This document shows, one piece after another, positions 21,617-32,788 of a stretch of DNA of 64,000 nt. Position 1 is the stretch's first letter. The number at the start of each line of letters is the position of its first letter. The DNA is from Posidonia oceanica (Eukaryota > Streptophyta > Magnoliopsida > Alismatales > Posidoniaceae): positions 53,596,001 to 53,660,000 of the forward strand of contig JAZBRS010000020.1 in the NCBI GenBank assembly GCA_037176725.1, in the 5' to 3' direction. Under the pieces are notes generated by a model, which did not search any database, was not told where the DNA came from, and saw only the letters and a program-made list of their open reading frames with translations. The position numbers and the translations under genes are program-made.

Positions 21617-24600
21617 TATTGACACCTCATTTTGACAGGCTTGAATCAATTGGAACCCTCTGGTTGCTTCTGGATCCAAATCTAGGTCTAAACCGACACA
21701 TTCCTTTTCATCCTTCTTTTCAAAACAAGCCCAAACTTAACCTAGAATCACACCTCTTCCCCAAGCTCGAAAGCTACCCAAAAATCATAGGAAAATTCAC
21801 CATTCCCAACTTAACAAACCTACCCAAAAATCCTCAAAATTTCAAACCAAAATCACTCCCAAAAAACCCTAGAAAACCTAGGTAAAACTATCCTTTTTCT
21901 ACACCTCAAAACCCTTCCAAAACTTTCCCAAAACCAAACCCAAACCCTAGGTCCAACACTAGAGACCCTAGGCCACACACTCCCCAATTTCACCTCTTTT
22001 CTAAACCTCTAACCCCTTCATTTCATCAAATTATCCTTTTCTCTCTCTTGGATTATTCTTTTCTCTCTCCTCTCTCTTTCCTGATTATCCTCCTTCTTTT
22101 CACCCCTTCTCTCCCTTCTTCTTGCCTGGCTATGGGCCCCCTTGTGCATCTATCTCTTCTGAATCTTATTTGTATTTTTATCTTATTTTTAGCATTTTCT
22201 TTGATTTTCTAAAAATTATTTTCTTTCAACTCTTCCTTTTCCTCTTTACTTCTTCATTTCTCCTTTTCCTTCTTCCTTTTTCTTTTCTTTTCCTCTCTTC
22301 TACTAAATCCCTAAAAGGAAAAACCTCTAAAACTCTGAAACAAAAGGAAAACAAACCAAAACCCTAAGAAACATAATTGAAAACTTTAAACAAACAATTA
22401 AGAAACAAAAGCCTAACTAAATCTAACTAAAACTAAAAACTAAGAATGCAACTTAAAAAATGCAAAACAAACAAAAAGAAAATGCTGTAAAATTAAGGAA
22501 AAAACCAAAATGTAATCAAAACAAGCAAAAGAAAAAAACCTACTAAAAACAATCAAAAAACAAATCCTAAAAGGAAAGAAAACAATTAAAAATGCTAAGG
22601 CAAGTAATTAAGGAAAAAAAACATAACTTAGCAATCCTAAAAAGAAACAATTTGAAAACCTAATTAAAAAGAAAAAAACAAACAATCAAAATCTAAAAAC
22701 ACTTAATCAAAAATTTAACAAGAAAACTTAACTAAAAAATATTAAAAGAACTTAACAAACAAAATTAAAAAAAACAAATCAAAGAAGACTTGAGAAAAAA
22801 AAGATTAAAATCAAAAATCTAAAACTCACCCTAATTAATTTAAAAACAACCTATTAAAAAAATCCTAATTAAAAATCCCAACCTAACAAGAAGAACTTAA
22901 CTGAAGACAATTAAAAAACTTCAACAAACATTTAAAAACAAAATCAAGAAAACAAATTAAGGAGGGCTTAACTAAAAATCCTAAAAACTTAAATCAAAAT
23001 TAAAACTCTTTCTAAACCTAATCAACAAATTAAAAACAATCATTAAAAATCTAATCAAAAAATCCTAACTTGAATAACTACTCTAAAAACATTTTCAAAT
23101 CTTTCCTATTTCTATTTTTATTTTCATTTTAATTTCTTCTTCTCTTTCTCTTCTCCCCTTCTTTTTCATCCTTCCTTTCTTTCTTTTTTATTTCTTCCTT
23201 TGGTCCGGCCCACCTCCTCTCCCTCCTTCCTTCTTTCTTTCTTTTTCTTTTTCCATTGCGCACAAGGCTCGGCCCACGCCCGCAGCCTCCTCCTTCCTCC
23301 CTCCTTCTTCTTTTTCCTCAGTTCTCCTTCTTCTTCCCGCCTGCAACTTCCTCCTCTTCAAAAATTCAATTTCTTTCTTCCCTCCCGATCACCTCGCCTC
23401 CAGCTCATCTCCTCCTCTCTCAGCTCTCAGCGGGATCTCTGGGGGGGCATTAATGCCCGTCGCCACCGTCGTCCTCGCTCTGCCAGTAGCTGCAGCCCGC
23501 GCTTCACTCCTCTTCAGCTGCTTAAAACCTCCATTCCTCTACTCCTTCACGGCCCCTTTTCGTCTTCCAGAGAGAGTGAGAGAATCTAGAGCGGAGAGCA
23601 CTTGAAATCCCCTCCTCTTCCCACTACAGAATAGCCCTCTTCCTACTCTTCAGTCCCTGATATCCCACCAAACTACACCCAGAAACTCATCAGAACACTA
23701 CCTTCCAAACCCCCCAAAGCCTCAGCCTTCTTCCCCCTCGCAGACTATGCCCTCCACCACAAACACTTAACCCCGATTCTGCTAGAAAACCAACCCAATC
23801 CCAATCTTCCTCTCCAGGCCTCCTCAAACCCTTCCAAGCATCCACACACCTCCACCTAGCAACCAGCAAGCCGTCGGTACCCTCCGGTTGATCCAGAAGG
23901 TAGCAGACACCTTCACCCACCTTCGGCTGCTTCTTGGGCACCCACTGAAGCCAGTTTTTGCGCCGGCCGTCGAAGCTTCATTCCAGACATCCCAGAAGCA
24001 CCGGAGTACATCACGGAGTGGATCCCAACGCTCCCGAGCCGTCGACAGCACCTGCAACCACCGGATGAACACCGCTGGTGACCACTGAAGCAGCCGACGA
24101 TGGGGGGACACCTCAGCCCGCGACAAAGGTACCTCTCCCTCCATGTAGCCTAATTTTCTTCTCCATCAGCTTTTCCACCCCTCTGATAGGGGTTTCCTCC
24201 CCTCTTTCGCCGGGTCAGCACCGCCGTTGACCCGTCTTCTCCGGCGAGCTCCGCGCTTGCCGCACCGCTTCTGTGAGCAGAACGTCGCTCCATCGATCGC
24301 CAGCGAACCGCACGGGCTCCAGCAGCTCTCCGGTAGTTTCAGAATGCCACGACGACACGCCGATCGTCTTTCCAGTCTTCGAGCAGGTCTGCAGACCTCC
24401 GACGCAGCTTCCGGTCATCTCCAGACCGCGTCGCAGCTCACCGACGCTGCTCTGAGGTCTACCAGCCTCCGGTGAAGGTCGCCCGCCGTCCCTCGCCTCA
24501 CCAGCATCCCTCTACCTCCCTCGACGGCCGCTGGTAGCAACTGCTACAGTGGTCGTCGTTCTGCAAAAATACTGTAGCTTTATTTTTCCTTTGCTTAGAT

Positions 24601-26370
24601 AATTTTCCATAAATTGCATTTTCGGATCCTGTTTTTATTTTATTACATTCTGGTCTTGCCTTCGTTTATCATTCATTTAATTCTGAATTTAAATCTTATT
24701 AAATTGCATGAAAAACATAAAAAACTGTCTAATTGCATGTCAGTCCTCCTGCTGTGTATTCTTTTTAAGTCTATTTTAGTTCAGGTCCAGTGGTTTTTCA
24801 TTTTTGCACTTCAGTCCTGTAGCTGTTAATCTGATTTAATATTCTAAGTTTACCTTAGTAAATTGCATTTTTTATCCAGCACTTCTCGTTATTTGCATTT
24901 TAGTACTCTGATCTGTTAATTAATGCATTCATTTTCATCTTTTCTTTCTGCATTGCATTATTTCTCCTATGCATTTTAATTTTTGCATATAGGTCCTCCA
25001 TATTCATGCACAGCATCTGTTTTTTGCATTTTTGCTTATAAAATTGCATTTTAGACCCTGCATATTTAAAAATTGCACATAGGTCCTCTGCATGTTTATA
25101 AAACTCATTTAAATGCATATTTTTGCTTATAAAATTGCATTTTAGACCCTGCATACTTAAAAATTGCACATAGGTCCTCTGTTTGCATTCACAGACCATT
25201 TAAGACCACATTTTTGCTTATAAAATTGCATTTCAACCCCTGCATGTTTCAAAATTGCATGTTAATCCTCCACATGATTTCAAAACTTACTTTAATGCAT
25301 GCTTACCTTATAAAATTGCATTTCAACCCCTGCATATTTCAAAATTGCATGTTAATCCTCCACATGATTTCAAAACTTACTTTAATGCATGTTTACCTTA
25401 TAAAATTGCATTTTAAACCCTGCATTTTGCAAAATTGCACTCAGACCCTCCAGTTTTCAAAAATCTTGCATATAAGCCCCTAATTTTTCAAAATCTTTGC
25501 ATTTAGGACCCACTTTTTCAAAAATTGCATTAAGCTCCCAAGTTTTCTGAAAAGTCATTCTTAGGTCATTTTCTTGCATTCCTGCATGCATTGCACTCAT
25601 GCATCTTTGCATTTGGCATTCTTGCACACACTTAAGCACACTTAGCTGCCATTTACATGGGATGACCTGTTTTGCACATCCCTAGGACCTCCTGTACACC
25701 TAGATCCATTCTTTTCTCCTGTTCTGGCCCCTCTGCCTTGAAGCTGGGATATCTTTTGATCCGGCCGTTGGATCTTCTCAACCAAGCTATCTGGACGACC
25801 CCGGCGGAGCGCTCTTCAACATGGACCAAGCATTTCTTAGATCAGGCTTCAGATTCTCAAGGTAAGTCCTTCTGAACCCCTGCACAGCATTCATTTACAC
25901 ACCATTTGCATTGCAAGCATTGTTTTTGCTTTCTGACTTCTCGAGCATGTAGATTAGGACTCCCTCTTCCTGTCTATCAACTCTATTCCCCGTTTCGCGT
26001 ACTCTTGGCATTTTTGTGTTGTGTTTCCCCTGGATTCACCACTAATTGCGACTTCCTTCTCCCTTTTCCACGATTCGATCGCATCGCGAGCTTTTGGCAG
26101 CTTGCGAGACACATCGTGGGACACTTTGGTGGGAAACAGCCACAGGACAGTGGTAATCCTCCCACTTGCTTCCTTTCCCCTTTGTAGGTCTTCACACCTG
26201 TATTGCGTGGTCTTTAAGCGACGCTTGTCCTTACACTTGCGTCGTTTGCCTCTCCTTTACTTGATCCGCTCTTCTTCTTTGCATCTGCATTTGCATGGCT
26301 TTACCAATGCTTTATCTCGCTTGCTTTGGCACCGTTTTACGTGCCTGATTCTCTTTTGGCACTGTTTTGC
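21617..26370 (+). mobile_element. Second plus-strand LTR insertion, 3' end missing (unit 1)
   Basis: It starts TATTGACACCTCATTTTGAC, a decayed LTR start, at 21617. Contents: AAACCCTAG-rich DNA (21840-21960), pyrimidine-rich then A-rich DNA (22000-23100), a CT-rich and GC-rich zone (23150-24600), an array of TTGCATTTTAGTCC-like words (24600-25640), a GATCCGGCCGTTGGATC block (25750), a zone of uncertain origin (25930-26280) and GCATTTGCATGG...GTTTTACGTGCC words (26280-26370). These follow the order of the LTR ending at 46179. No LTR 3' end is present, because the sequence jumps at 26371 into the second unit. No gene is seen; ORFs here are not conserved proteins. Confidence 0.72.
24600..25640 (+). 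repeat. TTGCATTTTAGTCC-type word array in the LTR (unit 1)
   Basis: Some 20 degenerate occurrences of a word like AAATTGCATTTTAGTCCT are spaced 30-60 bp apart, with ATTTAAATGCAT-like spacers. An exact 90-bp step occurs at 25221-25310 and 25311-25400 (nearly identical pair), where unit 2 has a single copy. Similar arrays lie at 43620-44900, 48170-49080, 50520-51700 (opposite strand) and 63420-64000. Confidence 0.75.
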
Positions 26371-28697
26371 GTGCCCGAGAGAGTCGGTCTTTCTGGGCTA
26401 TTCCGCTTGTTCGTGGCTAATGTCGGCAATAATGCCATTTACTAAACGCCCAAAGGCGATAATGCCATGCCAAGTGAAAATATGCTATATGTCTTTTGAA
26501 AATATGCTAAATATCTTTAAAATATGCCAAAATTAAAAGTTAAATGCCTCAAAACACTGTAGACATACAAATCATATTGGATGAATAAAACCAAAGTAAA
26601 CAGACCCAAAACCAATGTTATAAAACTGCAAAACATTGTTCAATTTACTAGAGGTGTTGGACAGTGGGATTCCCAGTGTCTTATGTAAGACGCATAGGAT
26701 CTAGTGTCTAACACAGAAAATCTAGGTGTAAAATATGACCAATCTGGAATTAAATAAATCTTATGCTCAAATCAAAGAAATCATGAAAATCAACTAGAAC
26801 ATGATGTAAATCATGATATGCCTTCTAGTATCAAATTCCAAAATCGTTTAAAAACAGTTTTTAAGCATTTTAAAAGGTTATTTCAGAAAAATAACTGTCT
26901 GGGATGTAAGACGCTATAGGCACTGCGTCTTACATAAGACGCAGACTGTTGCAGCGTCATACACCGAGAGGAAACAGATTGCTTAATTGTGGCCAAATAA
27001 TCCCAGAGAAATATTATAAATCTAGAAAAACAACTTGAATATAGTTAAACACAAGCATGCAACATATGTCGATCTCAATGAATCAATAAGATCTCTTTTG
27101 ATGAGTACAATAGGAAAAAAGATGACAGAAATGTAAGACGTTGTGATTTCCAGCGTCCAACGTAAGACGCTATGATTTCCAGCATTCTACACCTAAGTTA
27201 TTCTTTTTTAGATTTAGAACTCAAGAAATAAAACTTGTTTTATTAAAAATATTTTAAATGATGAAAACATGATAAGAATGGATCAAAATCCCAGTATGCA
27301 TCACAAATCAGATATTAGGAAGTATTCCAAACATTTTATGAAGAGAAATATGAAAAATCAATATTAGGGGCATTGGACGCTAGCCTTGGCAGCATCTTAC
27401 GTAAGACGCACCAGACTCAGCGTCCAACGCTCTGACAGAGCATTCAGATTAAGAATCCATTCAAATTGAAACGAATTCAAACAAAAATCATTCCACAAGC
27501 AAGAATAGACATCCACGAATATAAACATGCAATTTCTATAAAAAAAGAACGTCCAAACTGTCCTCCCCACCTCTACTTGCCTCTCGCTAGAATCCAATGG
27601 GTTCTCCTACCATTGTAAGGCCGGGAAGCCATGGTACACAGTCATGAAGCTTGGTGGAGGTTTGGGGATGACAGCGAGGTGGCATGGCACACGTGGGGAT
27701 GATTGGTTTCTTGGCCGAGCTCAATGGCCGGAGGCTTCACGTGGCTGGAACCCATCACTAGAGTTAAATAAAAAGTCTAAAATAGGGAAAGAACTTATGC
27801 AAATTCAAACTTCATGCATTGAAATAAACATATTTGACAAGGAAAATATGATTCTAAGCTACAGGGAGGAGAGCACCTACCTATTGTGAAGTTTGGTGTG
27901 GCTTCTCTTCGCCGGCGGAGTCTTCCCAGAAGTTGCAGCGGCAATGGTGGCGGCTGGAGGGCTTGGCTGGGCTCTGGGGAGGTTATTGGTTGGTCGGAGG
28001 TGTAGCAATTCAGGTGCTTTTGTCCTGGTCAAGCTCTGGAATCCTTTTTTCAGGATAATGGGTGCTTCCTCTTCAATGGAGGAGAAAAAAGGCTTTTTAT
28101 TTGGTTTGCATGGGTGTAACAGTTGAAGTGGAAACGAGGGGACGTGGGACTTGGCCGGAAATGTGTTCGAGATGGAGGGCACAAAGGTATTTGCACTTGG
28201 GAGTCGATTGGAATTCCAAAATCAAGTTCTGTCAATCTTGGTGTGTAAGATGCGTACCTGAGCTACGTCTTACATAAGACGCTATTTCAGGTAGCGTCTT
28301 ACGCCCCAAATAGACTGGTGGCGTTAGACACAGGAATTTCTGCGTCTTACATAAGACGCGGGCATGTCCAGCATCCAACGACCCATAATAGATTTTGGAT
28401 GTTTTTTCTGATTTTTTGGTTGGGCTTGGGCTTAGAATGGGCTTAGGCTTGGGTTTTAGGCTTGGTATTGGGATTGGTTTTAGGATTAGGCTTGGGATTA
28501 GGCTTGGTATTGGGATTAGGCTTGAGTTTAGGCTTGGGTTTTGGATTGGTTTTAGGATTAGGCATAGGTTTGGGTTTGGGTTTTGGACAAGGCTAATGTT
28601 TGGATTTGGGTTTAGTGGATAGGTGGGGGCCGCCACGACCGAGCACATTCCTAGGAGAAAACCGCCGACGAAGGACTACAAGATCGGGATGTCTACA
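26371..28697 (-). mobile_element. 3' LTR of the minus-strand Tat element (unit 2), end truncated
   Basis: Matches 8865-11190. The minus-strand LTR start at 28697 reads TGTAGACATCCC, so here the TG terminus is intact, whereas unit 1 has TA. The six double-hairpin modules are retained between about 26656 and 28379. The 257 bases nearest the LTR end are missing at the duplication junction. Confidence 0.88.
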
Positions 28698-29074
28698 GAT
28701 GTCTCTCCCTGAGCGAAGTCGAGGGAACCAAGGCCGCTACTCAGGGTTGACAAGACACCACGACCATAGTCGGTGGGAAGCAGTGTTGCTGTTGGCGTGA
28801 GTCACTTATCCGGCGGATGCACCGAAAATCATGACTCGTTGCCAAAATGCAAATGCTAAATGTAAATGCTAGGATGCAATGCTGATGCTAATTCTGCAAT
28901 ACTGATGGCATGCTGGTGCTCATAAGCGCTAAAGTCCGCTAGGGGTGCGCAAGCAATGCATGTGTATGTAATGCTAATGTGGATAATGTGATGTTGCGGA
29001 ACGCTGAGCTCTATCGCTCTAAGCGATTGAAATATGGATGCAGCTACCTAGCATGTCATACAAAATGATGATAT
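28698..29074 (-). other. Polypurine tract and distal 3' region (unit 2)
   Basis: The counterpart of 11191-11567: a purine-rich tract next to the LTR start, then the CTCACGCCAACAGCAACA-type block and ATGCTAATGC-rich DNA. No gene seen. Confidence 0.75.
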
Positions 29075-30078
29075 GATAAGTTTCGGACTTATCGACCGGA
29101 ATAGATAAGTTTCGGACTCATCATCCGAAATAGATAAGTTTCGGAGTCATCAACCAAAATAGATAAGTTTCGGACCTATCGACCGGAGTAGATAAGTTTC
29201 GGACTCATCAACCGAAATAGACAAGTTTCAGACTCATCAATCGAAATAGATAAGTTTCGGACTCATCAACCGAAATAGATAAGTTTTGGACTTATCGACC
29301 GGAATAGGGATTATGTGATAAGTTTCGGACTTATCGACCGGAAATGGGATGATGTGATAAGTTTTGGACTTATCGATCCGAATAGGTAAGTTTCAAACTC
29401 ATCAATCGAAATAGATAAGTTTTGGACTCATCAACCAAAATAGATAAGTTTCAGATTCATCAACCGAAAAAGGAGATAGATAAGTTTCGGACTTATCAGC
29501 CAAAAAAGGAGCTCATCGGCTGGAAAAGGAGACAGATAAGTTTTGAACTTATCAGCCGGAACAGGAGATAGATAAGTTTCGGACTTATCAGCCGGAAAAG
29601 GAGATAGATAAGTTTCGGACTTATCAGCCGGAATAGATAAGTTTCGAACTTATCACCCAAAATAGATAAGTTTCGGACTTATCAATCGAAATAGATAAGT
29701 TTGGACATATCAATCGAAATAGATAAGTTTCAAACTCATCAATCGAAATAGATAAGTTTCGGACTCATCAATTGAAAAAGGAGATAGATAAGTTTCGGAC
29801 TTATCAACCGTAAAAGAGGATAGATAAGTTTCGGACTAATCAATCGTAAAAGAGAATAGATAAGTTTCAGACTTATCAACTGGAAAAGGGAATAGATAAG
29901 TTTCGGACTTATCAACCGCAAAATAGGATAGATAAGTTTCAGACTTATCAATCGGAAAAGGGAATAGATAAGTTTCAGACTTATCAACCGCAAAAGAGGA
30001 TAGATAAGTTTCGGACTTATCAGCTAGAAATGGGAATAGATAAGTTTCGGACTTATCAACCGGACAAGGATTGATAAT
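29075..30078 (-). repeat. Hairpin satellite array (unit 2), about 1.0 kb
   Basis: The same GATAAGTTTCGGACTTATC hairpin monomers as 11568-13108. The array is 1004 bp against 1541 bp in unit 1. The landmark GGAGCTYATCGG occurs once here (near 29508) but twice in unit 1, so the two units differ by about one higher-order block. Confidence 0.92.
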
Positions 30079-30491
30079 GGGAATATCAAAACCTGTTGAC
30101 AGTTAAGGGTGTCAATCCGAGGCACAGGATAAAACGATACGAATGGGTGACATTGATGCCCTTGGTATCAAGAGAAATATGACAGACCTGCGAGTTTATC
30201 GGTCAAGTGGAATGGCGACAAATCATCAAACTCGTCTACCGGAAAGTTAGACAATATGACAGATCTCAAATGAGTAGTTAGGGGTACCAACCCGGTGCTA
30301 GACAGCTTGACGGGCGTCAATCGAGTTGTTTGGGCTACCAACCCGATGTAGAGGATAAGACCAAGGAGAGATGCCCCTAGCGGAAGTACTGTCCCAACTA
30401 GTTCATCTAGAAAGCAGCGGGCCTGCCCTTAGTTGAGAATTGTCTGATGCCTTGCAAAGTTGAGAAGAAGAGTAAAGAAGTGATTGATGTA

Positions 30492-30768
30492 TGCATGATT
30501 TATGCAAAGTTTGGTGTATGATTGATTTATTGTGTTGAATATGCATGATTTATGCAATTTTATTGTTTGTAGATGCATGATCTATGCAATTTTTGTTTGT
30601 ATATGCATGATTTATGCAAATTTGTTTGTAGATGCATGATTTATGCAATTTTTGTTTGTAAGTGCATGATTTATGTAATTTTGTTAGTAGCTGCATGATT
30701 TATGCAATTTTGTTTGTAGATGCATGATTTATACAAATTTGTAGTTTGCAGATGCATGATTTATGCAG
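30492..30768 (-). repeat. TGCATGATTTATGCA tandem repeat (unit 2)
   Basis: The counterpart of 13524-13800, with the same hairpin core and TTTTGTTTGTAGA-like spacers; single copies differ by substitutions. Confidence 0.88.
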
Positions 30769-30959
30769 ATTTTTTGCTGCCCTCAGCATTTGGAATGCTA
30801 GGAATGCCTGCGCTATAGGAAAGAGTAGTCCTCAACTCATGAGACTCTAACTGGACTCCTAAATTGTAGGTAGCTCTCTGGAATGGACGGTGTCTCAAAG
30901 GGTGGTATGTCTGGTGGTGTGGTGAGAAACAAAACTCCATGCCAAACTCTTTAGGACCT

Positions 30960-30986
30960 GCATGCCAAACTTGTGCTCTAGTGCGA
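30960..30986. other. Deletion junction in unit 2 (integrase lost)
   Basis: Sequence matching unit 1 up to about 13992 (CTTTAGGACCTGCAT) is followed by a short non-matching piece (gccaaacttgtgctcta). It then matches unit 1 from about 16435 (GTGCGACTTGAAGTCC). About 2.42 kb is missing, covering the integrase and the end of the second RNase H. The filler repeats the local word CATGCCAAACT found just upstream. Confidence 0.88.
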
Positions 30987-31188
30987 CTTGAAGTCCTAGG
31001 ATGCATGCCTCGTATTCAACTTCATTGTTGGTGCACTCGAAGGTCAATTTCCTCACAAAATGGATCCACTGACCTTGTGGTGACGCGAGAACTGCACCAA
31101 TGCCTCTGCCCCTCTTATTGACAGCGCCATCAAAATACACAAGCCAAAGCTGCTCGTCCTTGGGACCCTCTAGCTCCGAGTCCTCCAT
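30979..31188 (-). pseudogene. Archaeal-like RNase H fragment (unit 2), truncated by deletion
   Basis: From 31188 the frame reads LWLVYFDGAVNKRGRGIGAV and EVEYEACILGLQVALEH, as in unit 1, then runs into unrelated residues at the deletion junction near 30980. The last catalytic part (FGDAML onward) is missing, as is all of integrase. Confidence 0.88.
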
Positions 31189-31230
31189 GGCAAAAAGGAT
31201 GTCCTCATCAGGGAACTGAGTCTGGAGGGG

Positions 31231-31706
31231 CTAATACTCAGGTAGGGGTAAGTCAGCCAAGTGCTCTGCCATTGCCTGCCCCTTCATCAACATCTGTGTG
31301 ACGAAAGTGATGTCGTACTGGGACAACAACACTTGCCACTTGACGCATCTGCCTACTAGTGCTGGCTTTTGGAAGAGGAATTTCATCGGATCATGCCAGC
31401 ATAGAAGTAGGACTGGGTACGCCATCAAGTAATGTCTCAATCTTTGTATGGCCCAGACAAGGGATAGGCAGACCTTCTCAATGGTATTGTACTTGACCTC
31501 GCAGTCATTGAATTTCTTACTGAGATAGTAGATGGCCTGCTCCTTACGACCTGACTCATTGTGTTGGCCCAAGCCTGCACCCATGGAATGTTGAGTGGTG
31601 GAAAGATAGAGAAGCAGAGGTCCTCCCGACGTGGGAGGTACCAAAATAGGAGGCTTGACCAAGAGCTGCTTGATCTTGTCAAATGCAGCCTGGCTCTTGA
31701 CATTCC
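31231..31706 (-). pseudogene. Ty3-type RNase H (unit 2)
   Basis: Nearly identical to 16685-17160. It ends in MAEHLADLPLPEY and shares the upstream stop that separates it from RT. Confidence 0.86.
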
Positions 31707-31713
31707 AACTGAT

Positions 31714-32788
31714 CTACGCATTCTTTCGTAGAAGCTTGAAGATCGGCTCACAAATGGGCATGAGTTGCACTATGAACTGACTAATATACTGCAACCGCCC
31801 CAGCAGTCCTCTGACTTCTTTCTCAGTTGTAGGGGGAGGCATGTCAATGATTGCTATGGCCTTGCTGCGGTCCACTTCAATTCCCCTCTGGCTGATGATA
31901 TAGCCCAAAAGCTTCCTAGAAGAAACTCCAAACACACATTTGTTGGGGTTGAGGCGAAGCTTATAGCGCCTAAGATGGTCAAGGAGTTTCTCAGGCAGGA
32001 TAGGTGATCCTTGGACTCTTTGGACTTGGCGATTATATCGTCCACATAAACCTCGACCTCCTGGTGCATGAGGTCGTGGAACAACGCTGTCATGGCTCGT
32101 TGATATGTTGCCCCTGCATTCATGCGTCCAAAAGGCATCACACAATAGCAGAAGACTCCGCATGGGGTGATGAAGGATGTCTTTTCCATATTCTCCTCTA
32201 CCATTCTGATTTGGTTGTAGCAGGAGAAGCCATCCATGAATGAAAGCATCTTGTGTCCTGCGGTATTGTCAGCTAGGACATCAATGTGTGGCAGCGGGAA
32301 ATCATCCTTGGGACTCGCCTTGTTCAGGTCCCTGTACTCAATACACATGCAGACCCGACCATCCTTCTTGGGTCCAGCATGACATTTGCAAGCCACTCTG
32401 GGTACAGGACAACCTTGAGGAAATTGACATTGTGTTGCTTCACAATTTCTTCCTTCAGCATCAACAACAATTGTGGACGCCATCGTCTGAGCTTCTGCTT
32501 GATGGGTTTTGCATCCGGCTTAAGTGGCAAGTTATGCACCACTATCTCAACATTGAGGCCATCCACGTCATCATAACTCCAGGCGAATACATCTACATAT
32601 TCCATAAGGAATGCAATGAATTCTGCTCTAGCCTGAGGAGTCAACTTGGTACTGAGGCGGACCTCCTTGACCTCTTCGGCAGGGCCGATGTTGATAACCT
32701 CCTTCTCTTCTTCAACATGGAGGTTCAGCCCTTCGGGGTCATCGTCATAGGGCTGGAATTCAGGCATCGCTTCCTCTTCTACGCCTAC
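31714..32788 (-). pseudogene. Reverse transcriptase (unit 2), broken
   Basis: The copy of 17168-18243 with KKDGRVCMCIEYRDLN, YVDDIIA and LGYIISQRGIE. It shares the older frameshift (here near 32375). It also has its own one-base deletion near 31985 (AAGGAGTTTC against AAGGAGCTTTC in unit 1), which splits the region after YVDD. The upstream acidic leader is cut at 32788/32789 by the same solo LTR as in unit 1. Confidence 0.92.

Larger units (their letters stand above)
8865..26370. repeat. Tandem segmental duplication, unit 1
   Basis: This block reappears from 26371 onward in the same orientation. The position offset is 17506 at the left edge (8865 to 26371). It falls to 16968 after the satellite, 14546 after a deletion in unit 2, and is 14623 at the last matching base (26145 to 40768). 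Compared stretches are nearly identical by eye, including shared frameshifts, the solo LTR and its CCTAC duplications. The last 225 bases (26146-26370) have no counterpart in unit 2. Confidence 0.95.
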
